From positions 1 to 31,180 of the forward strand of contig SVQS01000004.1 of NCBI GenBank assembly GCA_015065205.1: 31,180 nt of DNA. The letters run 5' to 3'. The first letter of the stretch is position 1. Every line of letters starts with the position of its first letter. The notes beneath the pieces are model-generated. The model saw nothing but the letters and a program-made list of their open reading frames with translations. It searched no databases and was not told the origin of the DNA. This document shows positions 22,740 to 29,967 of this stretch, one piece after another. Both the position numbers and the translations under genes were made by a program. This DNA is from Oscillospiraceae bacterium. GTDB taxonomy: Bacteria > Bacillota > Clostridia > Oscillospirales > CAG-272.

Positions 22740-23246
22740 TTAACCCTCCATTTTGTCAATCAAATTGGGATAAATGTTGTTTTCTTTACGCCATGCTTCC
22801 CACGCCTTAAATACATTCTCACAGCCACCGATTTTAATTTGAAGCTCAAGAATATTTTTCATATCTCCCGAGGCCTTGGCAGCTTCAAATTCAGTATAAT
22901 AGGAATTAACGATTTGATCGCGCATGTAAATTTCTGCTTGCAATGCTGCTATAAATCGCATTTTTTCTTCTTCTTCAAGTTGGGTAAACACCTCGTTTAA
23001 TTTGGGATATTTCTGCAGAATCTGTCCGATTACTCGACGTCTCATAGTAAGAACATTTTCGCGTTTTCCCAACACGTATACGAGTATCCCCGCACGATTG
23101 CACAGTCCGTACATCTCTCTTTCAATGATCAAAGCCTTGCATTCGTTTTTGTTTTCTTTCGGTACCGCATCGAGTCTGCTTTGACATTCGATATATTTCT
23201 CATTAACAATATCGTACAATGCTTTATCAATTTCCAAATAAGTCAT
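22740..23246 (-). CDS. Unknown helical protein, gene 1 of the four-gene unit
   Basis: 168 residues, not recognised. Predicted all-helical and cytoplasmic, with coiled-coil-like stretches (LNEVFTQLEEEEKMRFIAAL, MKNILELQIKIGGCENVFKA). No catalytic signature is visible; cysteines at CQSR, ECKA, LCNR and GGCE are scattered, not a metal motif. ATG 23246 is preceded by AAGGAG. It is first in the unit, 40 bases or so after a consensus promoter. Composition and lack of homologs recognised by eye suggest an accessory gene. Partner in function with the next gene is inferred from the 1-base gap and similar C-termini. Confidence 0.75.
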   Translation of the reverse strand: MTYLEIDKALYDIVNEKYIECQSRLDAVPKENKNECKALIIEREMYGLCNRAGILVYVLGKRENVLTMRRRVIGQILQKYPKLNEVFTQLEEEEKMRFIAALQAEIYMRDQIVNSYYTEFEAAKASGDMKNILELQIKIGGCENVFKAWEAWRKENNIYPNLIDKMEG

Positions 23247-23290
23247 CTTATTTCTCCTTTTGCTTGATTTCTGTTTGTGACCACACTGAT

Positions 23291-23319
23291 ATTATACACA
23301 TCTAATCACTTTTTGTCAA
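23291..23319 (-). promoter_or_regulatory. Sigma-A promoter of the four-gene unit
   Basis: Minus strand: TTGACA (23314-23319), 17-base spacer, TATAAT (23291-23296). Confidence 0.92.
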
Positions 23320-23343
23320 GAGTAATTCGATAAATTTCTAATC

Positions 23344-23362
23344 ATTCTACCAATGGTAGAAT
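23344..23362. promoter_or_regulatory. 19-bp perfect palindrome upstream of the four-gene promoter
   Basis: ATTCTACCA-A-TGGTAGAAT, 25 bases upstream of the -35 box. The core ACCAATGGT also occurs at 21046-21054, a similar distance upstream of the XRE gene 1 promoter. It could be an operator, but it also abuts the terminator repeat. Confidence 0.5.
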
Positions 23363-23398
23363 TTTGGACAAAAAAGAAAAGGGCAGAGAAGCCCTTAT
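23363..23398 (-). terminator. Terminator repeat, copy 2
   Basis: The same 36 bases as 21095-21130, with AAGGGC-TTCTCT-GCCCTT and a T-rich tail on the minus strand. It probably stops transcripts coming from the rubrerythrin gene. Confidence 0.85.
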
Positions 23399-23459
23399 GA
23401 TATCTGGATTTTGAAGAAAAACGGACGACCAATGTCACCCAAATGTATAAAAAAGAAAA

Positions 23460-23599
23460 TTTGTAGGGACCGGCGTCCTCGACGGTCCTTAAACGAGAGA
23501 TTTTTTGTTACAAAATGGCTTTTTGTTTTCACTTCTCTCGCCATTTTATTTACGTAGATTTGTTACTTTAGGACCGTCGAGGACGCCGGTCCCTACAAA
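23460..23599. repeat. MITE-like element with 30-bp perfect terminal inverted repeats
   Basis: Arms at 23460-23489 and 23570-23599 are perfect inverted copies, separated by 80 bases. Each arm is itself a hairpin (GGACCG-GCGTCCTCGA-CGGTCC) of the same family as 7211-7240. The interior is AT-rich with smaller inverted pieces (CGAGAGA / TCTCTCG, AAAATGGC / GCCATTTT) and no reading frame. I see no transposase; movement by an enzyme in trans is possible but unproven. It lies in a gene-free stretch, 23399-23811, otherwise filled by the module B repeat. Confidence 0.8.
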
Positions 23600-23708
23600 A
23601 GAACAAATAATTTCCGTAGGGGAATGCCTTGGTGCTCCCGCCATCCGTCTGTTTGCAAACGAACAAATCTATTTTATTATTCTTGTGCAAGTGCTTTTTG
23701 GAAGGGGT

Positions 23709-23794
23709 GCGGGGGAACCCCAATATTTCGCTTGCGAAATATTCGCGTAGCAACGGTACGTTGCGATGTTTTTCCGCGAAAAAGGTTCCCCCGC
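23709..23794. repeat. Multi-arm structured repeat, module B, long copy 2
   Basis: Outer stem GCGGGGGAACC (23709-23719) with GGTTCCCCCGC (23784-23794). Inside are AATATTTCGC-TT-GCGAAATATT (23722-23743), GCAACG-GTA-CGTTGC (23750-23764) and TTTTT-CCGCG-AAAAA (23769-23783). The layout equals 21369-21455. It ends 17 bases from the rubrerythrin stop codon. Confidence 0.85.
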
Positions 23795-23811
23795 AGTTCT
23801 TATAAAATAAA

Positions 23812-24474
23812 TCAATAATTTTCAGCGTGCAGTTCGAAATAGCTTTGAGGATGTGCGCAGGTGGGGCATACGTCGGGAGCGTTAGTGCCAACGACGATGT
23901 GACCGCAGTTACGGCATTCCCAAACCTTAACTTCGCTCTTTTTGAATACTTCGGCAGTCTCCACGTTGCGGAGAAGTGCGCGATATCTCTCTTCGTGATG
24001 CTTTTCAACGGCAGCGACCAGACGGAACTTTTCAGCGAGCTCGTGGAAGCCTTCCTCATCGGCGACCTTTGCAAAGCCGGCGTACATATCAGTCCACTCG
24101 TAGTTCTCACCCTCTGCAGCTGCGCCGAGGTTATGAGCGGTGTCACCGAGGCCGTTGAGTTCCTTGAACCACATCTTAGCGTGCTCTTTTTCATTGTCCG
24201 CAGTTGTGAGGAACAGGGCAGCGATCTGCTCATAGCCCTCTTTCTTTGCTACGGATGCAAAGTAGGTGTACTTGTTTCTTGCCTGAGACTCGCCTGCAAA
24301 AGCCGCCTCAAGGTTCTTTTCGGTTTGTGTACCGGCATACTTGTTAGGGTTCTTGGACTCCTCCGAGATGAGCTGCAGCTTGCTACCTTTTACGCCGCAC
24401 TTAGGGCAAATGGGCTCTACACCGTCTGCAACCTCAAAGACCTCATCGCAAATCAAGCATCTGTACTTTTTCAT
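23812..24474 (-). CDS. Rubrerythrin with N- and C-terminal rubredoxin-like domains
   Basis: 220 residues; reduces hydrogen peroxide in anaerobes, with electrons passed from NADH through rubredoxin-like iron to a di-iron site. An N-terminal FeS4 knuckle (Cys6-x2-Cys9, Cys23-x2-Cys26) is followed by the four-helix rubrerythrin domain (AFAGESQARNKYTYFA, TADNEKEHAKMWF, DEEGFHELAEKFR, VEKHHEERYRALL supply the Glu/His iron ligands), and a C-terminal rubredoxin-like domain (Cys187-x2-Cys190, Cys203-x2-Cys206). Classical rubrerythrin has only the C-terminal one, so the double arrangement is a variant. AAGGAG precedes ATG 24474. It lies 35 bases after perR and is probably controlled by it. Confidence 0.95.
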   Translation of the reverse strand: MKKYRCLICDEVFEVADGVEPICPKCGVKGSKLQLISEESKNPNKYAGTQTEKNLEAAFAGESQARNKYTYFASVAKKEGYEQIAALFLTTADNEKEHAKMWFKELNGLGDTAHNLGAAAEGENYEWTDMYAGFAKVADEEGFHELAEKFRLVAAVEKHHEERYRALLRNVETAEVFKKSEVKVWECRNCGHIVVGTNAPDVCPTCAHPQSYFELHAENY

Positions 24475-24509
24475 AATTGTTTTTCTCCTTTTTTATTGTG
24501 TTTTTTAGA

Positions 24510-24881
24510 TTATAAACTTTCTTGACATTCACGGCATCGGCCGTAAAAATTGACCTCTTGCGTCTCGACTTCAAAGTCGTGCTCGGGCGGCAGAGCAGGC
24601 CGTGCATTGGTTCGCAAATCGATGATTTTTGCACACCGTTTGCAAACAAAGTGGTAATGACCGTCGATATTCGCGTCGTAATGCGCCACCTCGTCGGAGA
24701 AGAAGAGCTTGACGATTCTTCCTTCCTCTGCAAGAACTGCCAAATTACGGAACACGGTCGCACGCCCGATACCGGGTTGCTCGCCTCGCAGATATTCGTA
24801 AACCTCTTCTGCCGTGGGGTGATACAATCGCATCAGAGCATCATAGACGATCTCGCGTTGCTTTGTAGAACGTCTTTTCAT
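24510..24881 (-). CDS. perR: Peroxide-sensing repressor of the Fur family, PerR type
   Basis: 123 residues. All five regulatory-metal residues of B. subtilis PerR (His37, Asp85, His91, His93, Asp104) are present with a constant offset of 16: His21, Asp69, His75, His77, Asp88. Asp88, in KIIDL, is the residue that separates PerR from Fur, which has Glu there. The structural zinc site is CKRC (80-83) and CREC (116-119). The winged helix includes HPTAEEVYEYL and GIGRATVFRNLAVL. Metal-catalysed oxidation of His inactivates such repressors and induces peroxide defences. AAGGAG precedes ATG 24881. The first gene of perR-rubrerythrin, with a palindrome at its own promoter suggesting autorepression. 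Confidence 0.93.
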   Translation of the reverse strand: MKRRSTKQREIVYDALMRLYHPTAEEVYEYLRGEQPGIGRATVFRNLAVLAEEGRIVKLFFSDEVAHYDANIDGHYHFVCKRCAKIIDLRTNARPALPPEHDFEVETQEVNFYGRCRECQESL

Positions 24882-24897
24882 TGCATTACTCCTTATT

Positions 24898-24915
24898 GAG
24901 ATTTGATATCAATAA
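24898..24915. promoter_or_regulatory. PerR/Fur-like operator at the perR promoter
   Basis: TTATTGATATCAAATC on the minus strand, with a perfect TTGATATCAA core (24903-24912), just downstream of the -10 box. A fully symmetric TTATTGATATCAATAA would need only a few changes. Binding here would block transcription start. Confidence 0.55.
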
Positions 24916-24916
24916 G

Positions 24917-24945
24917 ATTATAGCACTCAAAAAGCCGTTTGTCAA
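24917..24945 (-). promoter_or_regulatory. Sigma-A promoter of perR-rubrerythrin
   Basis: Minus strand: TTGACA (24940-24945), 17-base spacer, TG-c-TATAAT (24917-24922). Confidence 0.93.
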
Positions 24946-24998
24946 TAGATTTTTGCAAAAAAAATAAAAATATTTTTGAAAAAAGAGTAAAAATCCCA

Positions 24999-25027
24999 TT
25001 TACAAAAAAAGCCTACTATGTTATAAT
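24999..25027 (+). promoter_or_regulatory. Sigma-A promoter of galT and the heparinase-like gene
   Basis: TTTACA (24999-25004), 17-base spacer, TG-t-TATAAT (TATAAT 25022-25027). Divergent from the perR promoter, about 55 bases apart. Confidence 0.9.
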
Positions 25028-25072
25028 ATATATAACAGCCGATTTTTGGGGGAAATGGGGAAGAAATGCACG

Positions 25073-26581
25073 ATGCAGACCAAGGAAAAGCTTTGCAATC
25101 TAATAGATGACCTTGTTGAATATGCAATGCAAAACGAGCTTGCACAGGAGTGCGACCGCGTCTTTTTATGCAACCGCATCTGCCGAGAGCTTGGCGTCCT
25201 TGACTTTCTCCCCGAGCAAGGCAGAGAAAGGGAAAAGAATTTAGAGACTATTCTCACCGCTCTTTGCGACTGTGCTATCAAAAAGGGAATTATTGGCGAA
25301 GATAGTATCACCGAGCGTGATTTGTTTGATACACACCTGATGGGTATTCTCACACCACGCCCGAGTGAGGTACAACGTACGTTCAATGAACTCTATAGAG
25401 AGTCTCCCCAAAAAGCAACCGATTACTATTATCATATCTCCCGCGCGTCCGATTATATTCGCACCTACCGCACAAAAAAGGATATTAAATGGATTTATAG
25501 CGGAAAATATGGAGATTTGGATATTACCATCAACCTCTCCAAGCCCGAAAAGGACCCCCGCGCCATTGCCGCTGCTAAAACAGCTGTGGCGAGCGGATAT
25601 CCCAAATGTGCCCTTTGCCGCGAGAACGAGGGCTTTGCGGGAAGTCTGACACAGGCCGCAAGAGAGAATTTGCGCCTTATCCCTGTCACGCTTGCAGGAC
25701 AAAAGTGGTTCTTGCAGTATTCTCCCTACGTTTATTATAACGAGCATTGTATCGCTCTTTCGCAAGAGCATACGCCTATGCGCATCGATCGCTCTACCTT
25801 TGTCAAGCAAATGGATTTCGTCGAGAGATTCCCACACTATATGCTGGGGGCAAACGCCGACCTTCCCATTGTGGGCGGTTCTATTCTCTCTCACGACCAT
25901 ATGCAGGGCGGAAACTATACCTTCGCTATGGAGCGTGCACCCATCGAGAGGGAATTGCATTTTGCAGGCTTTGATGATGTTGCCGCAGGCATTGTATATT
26001 GGCCGATGTCGGTCATTCGTTTGCGCTCTGCCAACCGCCAGAGCTTGATTGAACTCTCTGACCGCATCCTTCGCACGTGGCGCACATACAGCGACCCCGA
26101 AGCAGGCATTTCTGCCGAGACCGATGGAGAACCGCATAACACGGTCACACCCATCTCACGCCGCCGCGGCGAGGATTATGAAACTGACCTTGTTTTGCGC
26201 AACAACCTAACAACCGAGGAGCATCCGCTGGGGGTGTTTCATCCCCATACGGAAAAGCATAATATCAAAAAAGAAAATATTGGTCTTATTGAAGTTATGG
26301 GACTTGCCGTCCTGCCCGTACGACTGTGCGAAGAGATGGACATTTTGGCAATGTACCTTGCAGAAGGCAAGGATATTACCCTCGATGAGCGCACCGCAAA
26401 GCACGCCGCATGGGTAGATTCCTTTGCATCAAAGTACCAATTCTCCTATGACAACACCGGTGAAATTCTTCAAAAAGAAATTGGTCGCACGTTTGAGGCG
26501 GTATTGGAGGATGCAGGCGTTTATAAGTGCACCCAAGAGGGAAGAGAAGCTTTCCTTCGCTTTGCAAAAACTGTGAAATAA
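25073..26581 (+). CDS. galT: UDP-glucose--hexose-1-phosphate uridylyltransferase, class II
   Basis: 502 residues. Exchanges UMP between UDP-glucose and galactose-1-phosphate in the Leloir pathway; cytoplasmic. It is the Firmicutes class II form: GYPKCALCRENEGFAG, YYNEHCIALSQEHTPMR, and the active-site GGSILSHDHMQGG (His274, His276) in place of the HPH motif of E. coli GalT. NNLTTEEHPLGVFHPH is another family landmark. ATG 25073 is chosen with GGGGAAG about 9 bases upstream; two in-frame starts lie upstream, of which ATG 25055 is too close to its G-rich stretch. No galK or galE is near; the next gene, 32 bases on, is heparinase-like, which suggests use of a galactose- or uronate-containing glycan. 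Confidence 0.92.
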   Translation: MQTKEKLCNLIDDLVEYAMQNELAQECDRVFLCNRICRELGVLDFLPEQGREREKNLETILTALCDCAIKKGIIGEDSITERDLFDTHLMGILTPRPSEVQRTFNELYRESPQKATDYYYHISRASDYIRTYRTKKDIKWIYSGKYGDLDITINLSKPEKDPRAIAAAKTAVASGYPKCALCRENEGFAGSLTQAARENLRLIPVTLAGQKWFLQYSPYVYYNEHCIALSQEHTPMRIDRSTFVKQMDFVERFPHYMLGANADLPIVGGSILSHDHMQGGNYTFAMERAPIERELHFAGFDDVAAGIVYWPMSVIRLRSANRQSLIELSDRILRTWRTYSDPEAGISAETDGEPHNTVTPISRRRGEDYETDLVLRNNLTTEEHPLGVFHPHTEKHNIKKENIGLIEVMGLAVLPVRLCEEMDILAMYLAEGKDITLDERTAKHAAWVDSFASKYQFSYDNTGEILQKEIGRTFEAVLEDAGVYKCTQEGREAFLRFAKTVK

Positions 26582-26613
26582 TAGAAAAATACATATAAAA
26601 AGAGGAACGACAG

Positions 26614-29358
26614 ATGAAAAAGAATTTGAGAAGTATGATTGAAACCTGGCAAGAGAGCCCTGCACAGATTTTGGTTGATATGAACCAATACGACTTGATT
26701 GAGAGCACGGGTATGAAGCCTGATCTCGGACACAAAAAGAGCGCGCATATGAGTGCGGCTTGGTGTCTTCGCGAGCTTGACCGCGTAGTGATTCCTATGG
26801 GCGGCTCCGATCTTTCGGGTGTTCGCTATCTAACGTTTTCGGTATTTTCCGCAGGTGCGGCAGGTACGTCCTTCCTTCTTTTGTTTAATAACAGCCCTAC
26901 AGGCAAGAATACCGGTGGATATACTACCACCATCAACATCGCAAAGGATGGCTGGAACGACTATCGCATTGAGTTACCATTTATGCACAGTGTTGCGAAT
27001 CACGAGGGGTGGAACAACATTGGCAGTATCGTATTTGAGTCGGCTGCAAATATTCCAACCGAGGGACGTGCTCCCGTTCTTTATTTTGATAGCTTTTATG
27101 TTTACGAGAGCGATATAGCTCCCATTTATGCAAGAATGCCCGAGCTCAAAGGTGCGGCTGTTTTCTCAAAAACGGGTAATTTTTCCATCGTTGACCGCAA
27201 GCGTATCCCCAATTCCATCGACGAGAGCGAGGCGAAGCCTTTTGAGGAGGACGGCATTTTGTGGTTGCCTATGGCACCCGTTGCCGCAGGCATCGCATTT
27301 TCTTGCGTTGCCGATAATCGCGCACTCACCCTCAACTTTACTTACCGCCGCAAACAGTATGCGTTTTCCGCAAATTCGAATTGCGTAAAAGTAGACGGCG
27401 TTGAAAGCACCCTCGGTTTCTTCCCGCGTGAGCGTGGCGGAATGCTCTTCTTCCCGGCAGATTACGTTCGTGAGTTCTTCCGTTGGAGACAGATGTTCGT
27501 TGACGGAATGGGACTTATCATTCTTTCTAATCGCAAAAATATCTTCCAAAGTGGACGTGACAGCGCTATTCTTTGGCAGCTTGTTGCCGCAACAACCTTC
27601 TATCGCCCCGAGGCTGACCGTGTACTTGGCGATCTGCGCCGCCGCTTCAGCGCATCTCGTGGCAGACTTTTGCTCTCTCACGATGAATTGATGCAGCTTC
27701 GTCGCCGTGCCAAAGAGGATCCCGCGCTGGCCGAATACCTCAAGGCACTCAAAGCAGAGTATGGCACAAGCTCTGCCGCATTCAAGTCCGCGCCTATCGT
27801 AGCAGCAATGCCTCGTAGCGCACAGATGCTGACCGAGGATCTTGCAGCATCCGCTGAAAAAATCATCGCTTTCTCCACCCTTTATCGCGTAACGGGTGAT
27901 AAGAAATACTGTGAACGTGCCGCTGTTGAATGTGAGGCACTTGCTTCGTTCAGTAACTGGGACGACCATCTGATGTCTTCTGTTGGCACTGTTTCCTTTG
28001 CAGTTGCTATCTGCTACGACTGGTGTCACCACGTTTGGAGCGAAGGCAGAAAGGCTGTTATCGAGCGTACAATGCTGCGCAACGGTATGAGAGTAGGTCT
28101 TGAATGCTATGACGGCAAGAAGCGTATGTGGATAGAGGGAGGAAAAGCCGCTTCCATTGTTAACGCAGGTATGCTTGCTATGTCTTTGGCATTGGCTGAT
28201 ATCTACCCCGAAACCTCTCTCAAGCTCATCAACCGCGTTTTGTGTAACGTCGAGCCTTGCTTTGCTGCATACGCTCCCGATGGTGGATACAGTGACGGTG
28301 TTGTTGCTTGGGAAAAGAGTTCTCGTTCTCTCGCACTTGTGATTGCAATGTTGCAAAAGGCTTGTGGTAATGATTATGGATTTGCATCTGCACCTGGCTT
28401 CTCTGCAACAGGATACTATGCAATTGCTACCGAGACCGCAAACGGTATGTGGAACTTCCGTGATAATGCTGCTCGTCTCACCGATACCGCTATGATGTTC
28501 TGGATGAGTGAGCAATACGGCAATGCAACCTATGCCGCTGTACGCCGTCAGCAGCTCATCAGCGGTGCTAAACGCGTAAGTCCCTTCGATATTATTTTCT
28601 ACACCCCCGTGGATGATGCCTTTGCTCCCATTCTGCCGCAGGATGTCGTTTACCGCAAAGCAGGTCTTGCGATTATGCGCTCCGGTTGGGCAAGTGACGA
28701 TACTTTTGTAGGTCTGCACGGCTCAAATAACGGTGTTAATGGTGATCTGGATGCAGGTAGTGTTATTTTGGATATGGCAGGTGTACGTTTCTTTGCAGTA
28801 CCGGACGGAATTAAAACAATTCCCGGAGTTGCGGCAAAACAGAATACCATCGTTGTCAATCCTGTTGAAAAGAATGCCCCCGACCAAGAGGATTATGCAA
28901 ACGCAAAAATCGTAGAAATGAAAGGTCGCGAGGACCGCATCTACGCCGTTGTGGATATGACATCCACAAACAAAGCCATTTCGCGTGGTAAACGTGGTGT
29001 CATGTTGACCGACAATCGCTCCACAGTTGTTATTCAGGATGAACTCGTTCTCACCGCTCCCGGTGAAATTCTCTGGACTGTCTACACCCCTGCAGAGGTT
29101 GAAATTCTGAGTGGTGCAAAGGTTGCCAAATTGACTTTTAATGATAAAGTACTTAAGTGCCAAATCGGTGGTTTTGGCAAAGCCAAATTCCAAGCCGAAA
29201 AGGTAGAAGAGAGCAACTTGACTCGCCTCTACATCCGTGCCGAGGCCAAGGACCGTATGCGTCTCTCTGTTGCCGCAAAGGTAATTGGCGAGGGCGATGA
29301 CTTTGATGCAAAGCTTTATGAGGTTGCTCCCATCAGCACTTGGGGCGACGAAGAGTAA
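26614..29358 (+). CDS. Heparinase II/III-like protein with stalk-type insert, no signal peptide
   Basis: 914 residues. Residues 1-170 resemble a beta-sandwich (FSVFSAGAAGTSFLLLFNN, VLYFDSFYVYES). About 185-320 looks like a copper-amine-oxidase N-terminal (stalk) domain (DGILWLPMAPVAAGI, CVKVDGVEST, MLFFPADYVREFF). From about 340 an alpha-toroid (YRVTGDKKYCERAAVECEAL, WIEGGKAASIVNAGMLAMSL, APDGGYSDGVVAWEKSS) leads to the beta-sheet C-terminal domain with GDLDAGSVILDMAGVRFF. The family cleaves uronate-containing polysaccharides, but the common histidine before L-D-A-G-S is Asp711 here, so activity is uncertain. No signal peptide is visible; MKKNLRSMIETWQES is not one, implying a cytoplasmic role on imported oligosaccharides. 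AGAGGA precedes ATG 26614. Confidence 0.82.
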   Translation: MKKNLRSMIETWQESPAQILVDMNQYDLIESTGMKPDLGHKKSAHMSAAWCLRELDRVVIPMGGSDLSGVRYLTFSVFSAGAAGTSFLLLFNNSPTGKNTGGYTTTINIAKDGWNDYRIELPFMHSVANHEGWNNIGSIVFESAANIPTEGRAPVLYFDSFYVYESDIAPIYARMPELKGAAVFSKTGNFSIVDRKRIPNSIDESEAKPFEEDGILWLPMAPVAAGIAFSCVADNRALTLNFTYRRKQYAFSANSNCVKVDGVESTLGFFPRERGGMLFFPADYVREFFRWRQMFVDGMGLIILSNRKNIFQSGRDSAILWQLVAATTFYRPEADRVLGDLRRRFSASRGRLLLSHDELMQLRRRAKEDPALAEYLKALKAEYGTSSAAFKSAPIVAAMPRSAQMLTEDLAASAEKIIAFSTLYRVTGDKKYCERAAVECEALASFSNWDDHLMSSVGTVSFAVAICYDWCHHVWSEGRKAVIERTMLRNGMRVGLECYDGKKRMWIEGGKAASIVNAGMLAMSLALADIYPETSLKLINRVLCNVEPCFAAYAPDGGYSDGVVAWEKSSRSLALVIAMLQKACGNDYGFASAPGFSATGYYAIATETANGMWNFRDNAARLTDTAMMFWMSEQYGNATYAAVRRQQLISGAKRVSPFDIIFYTPVDDAFAPILPQDVVYRKAGLAIMRSGWASDDTFVGLHGSNNGVNGDLDAGSVILDMAGVRFFAVPDGIKTIPGVAAKQNTIVVNPVEKNAPDQEDYANAKIVEMKGREDRIYAVVDMTSTNKAISRGKRGVMLTDNRSTVVIQDELVLTAPGEILWTVYTPAEVEILSGAKVAKLTFNDKVLKCQIGGFGKAKFQAEKVEESNLTRLYIRAEAKDRMRLSVAAKVIGEGDDFDAKLYEVAPISTWGDEE

Positions 29359-29389
29359 TCACTTTACAAAAAAAGGTTTTAATACAAAC

Positions 29390-29425
29390 AAAAAGGAACA
29401 GAACCGAGCGGTTCTGTTCCTTTTT
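29390..29425. terminator. Bidirectional terminator after the heparinase-like gene
   Basis: A 16-bp stem (29390-29405 with 29410-29425, loop GAGC) has A-tract and T-tract ends. It serves both the plus-strand gene ending at 29358 and the minus-strand lipoprotein gene. Confidence 0.95.
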
Positions 29426-29472
29426 ATGTTGATTTTGAATTAGTAAGTCGCTTTAATAGCGGCTTTGGTGCC

Positions 29473-29850
29473 TTACCAAATCATCTTTCCAAATTTGTCA
29501 ATGGTCCAGTCAGAATCTTCTTCTTCCTTATCTTCTTTTTCGGCGTATTCTTTTACGTCATCCCAAGCGGCCTTTGCAGCATCGGCATCTTCAAAATAGA
29601 TGATGGTAACGTGCTCAATCTTCTTGTCAATAACTGCGGTGCCGGTAACAATGGTGTCAACGTCCTTAATGCCAAGACCTGCAAAAATTAAGGGCAAAAC
29701 GGTATCATCTTCAGCTGCTTTGTAGTCATTGCCTTTCAACTTTTCAATTGCTTTTTCGGGGTTGGAGTTGGGAGGCAGACAAGAAGCCAACATTACAACA
29801 GAGAGGGTGAGGACGAGTGCCAGTGCGATCAATTTGATTGTTTTTTTCAT
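29473..29850 (-). CDS. Small lipoprotein of unknown function
   Basis: 125 residues. N-terminal lipoprotein signal MKKTIKLIALALVLTLSVVM with lipobox LASC (Cys near 24), then a small domain: PEKAIEKLKGNDYKAAEDDT, a mixed segment (VDTIVTGTAVIDKKIEHVTI) and an acidic helix with DADAAKAAWDDVKEYAEKED. The shape suggests a short alpha/beta extracytoplasmic domain; I do not recognise a family. ATG 29850 is chosen with AAGGAG upstream. It has its own consensus promoter. Confidence 0.85.
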   Translation of the reverse strand: MKKTIKLIALALVLTLSVVMLASCLPPNSNPEKAIEKLKGNDYKAAEDDTVLPLIFAGLGIKDVDTIVTGTAVIDKKIEHVTIIYFEDADAAKAAWDDVKEYAEKEDKEEEDSDWTIDKFGKMIW

Positions 29851-29895
29851 AATAATGTCTCCTTTCAAAAAGAAAAATTAATTGGATGTATCCTA

Positions 29896-29924
29896 ATTAT
29901 ATCAGAAAAACGCACCTTTGTCAA
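29896..29924 (-). promoter_or_regulatory. Sigma-A promoter of the small lipoprotein gene
   Basis: Minus strand: TTGACA (29919-29924), 17-base spacer, TATAAT (29896-29901). Confidence 0.92.
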
Positions 29925-29944
29925 TACATAAATGCGTTTTTCTG
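29903..29944. repeat. 12-bp inverted repeat around the -35 box
   Basis: CAGAAAAACGCA (29903-29914) and TGCGTTTTTCTG (29933-29944) are perfect inverted copies; the 18-base loop holds the -35 box of the lipoprotein promoter. It follows the stop codon at 29968 by 23 bases, so it could also end that gene's transcript, although the T-run lies inside the stem. Confidence 0.7.
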
Positions 29945-29967
29945 CAAAAAAATTTAGACAATTTCCA

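Noticed and set aside
23460..23599. Insertion sequence
   Set aside because: The inverted ends enclose only 80 bases with no transposase; kept as a MITE-like repeat only.
27166..28719. 517-codon minus-strand frame
   Set aside because: Opposite the heparinase-like gene; no start signal and improbable composition rich in Cys and His.
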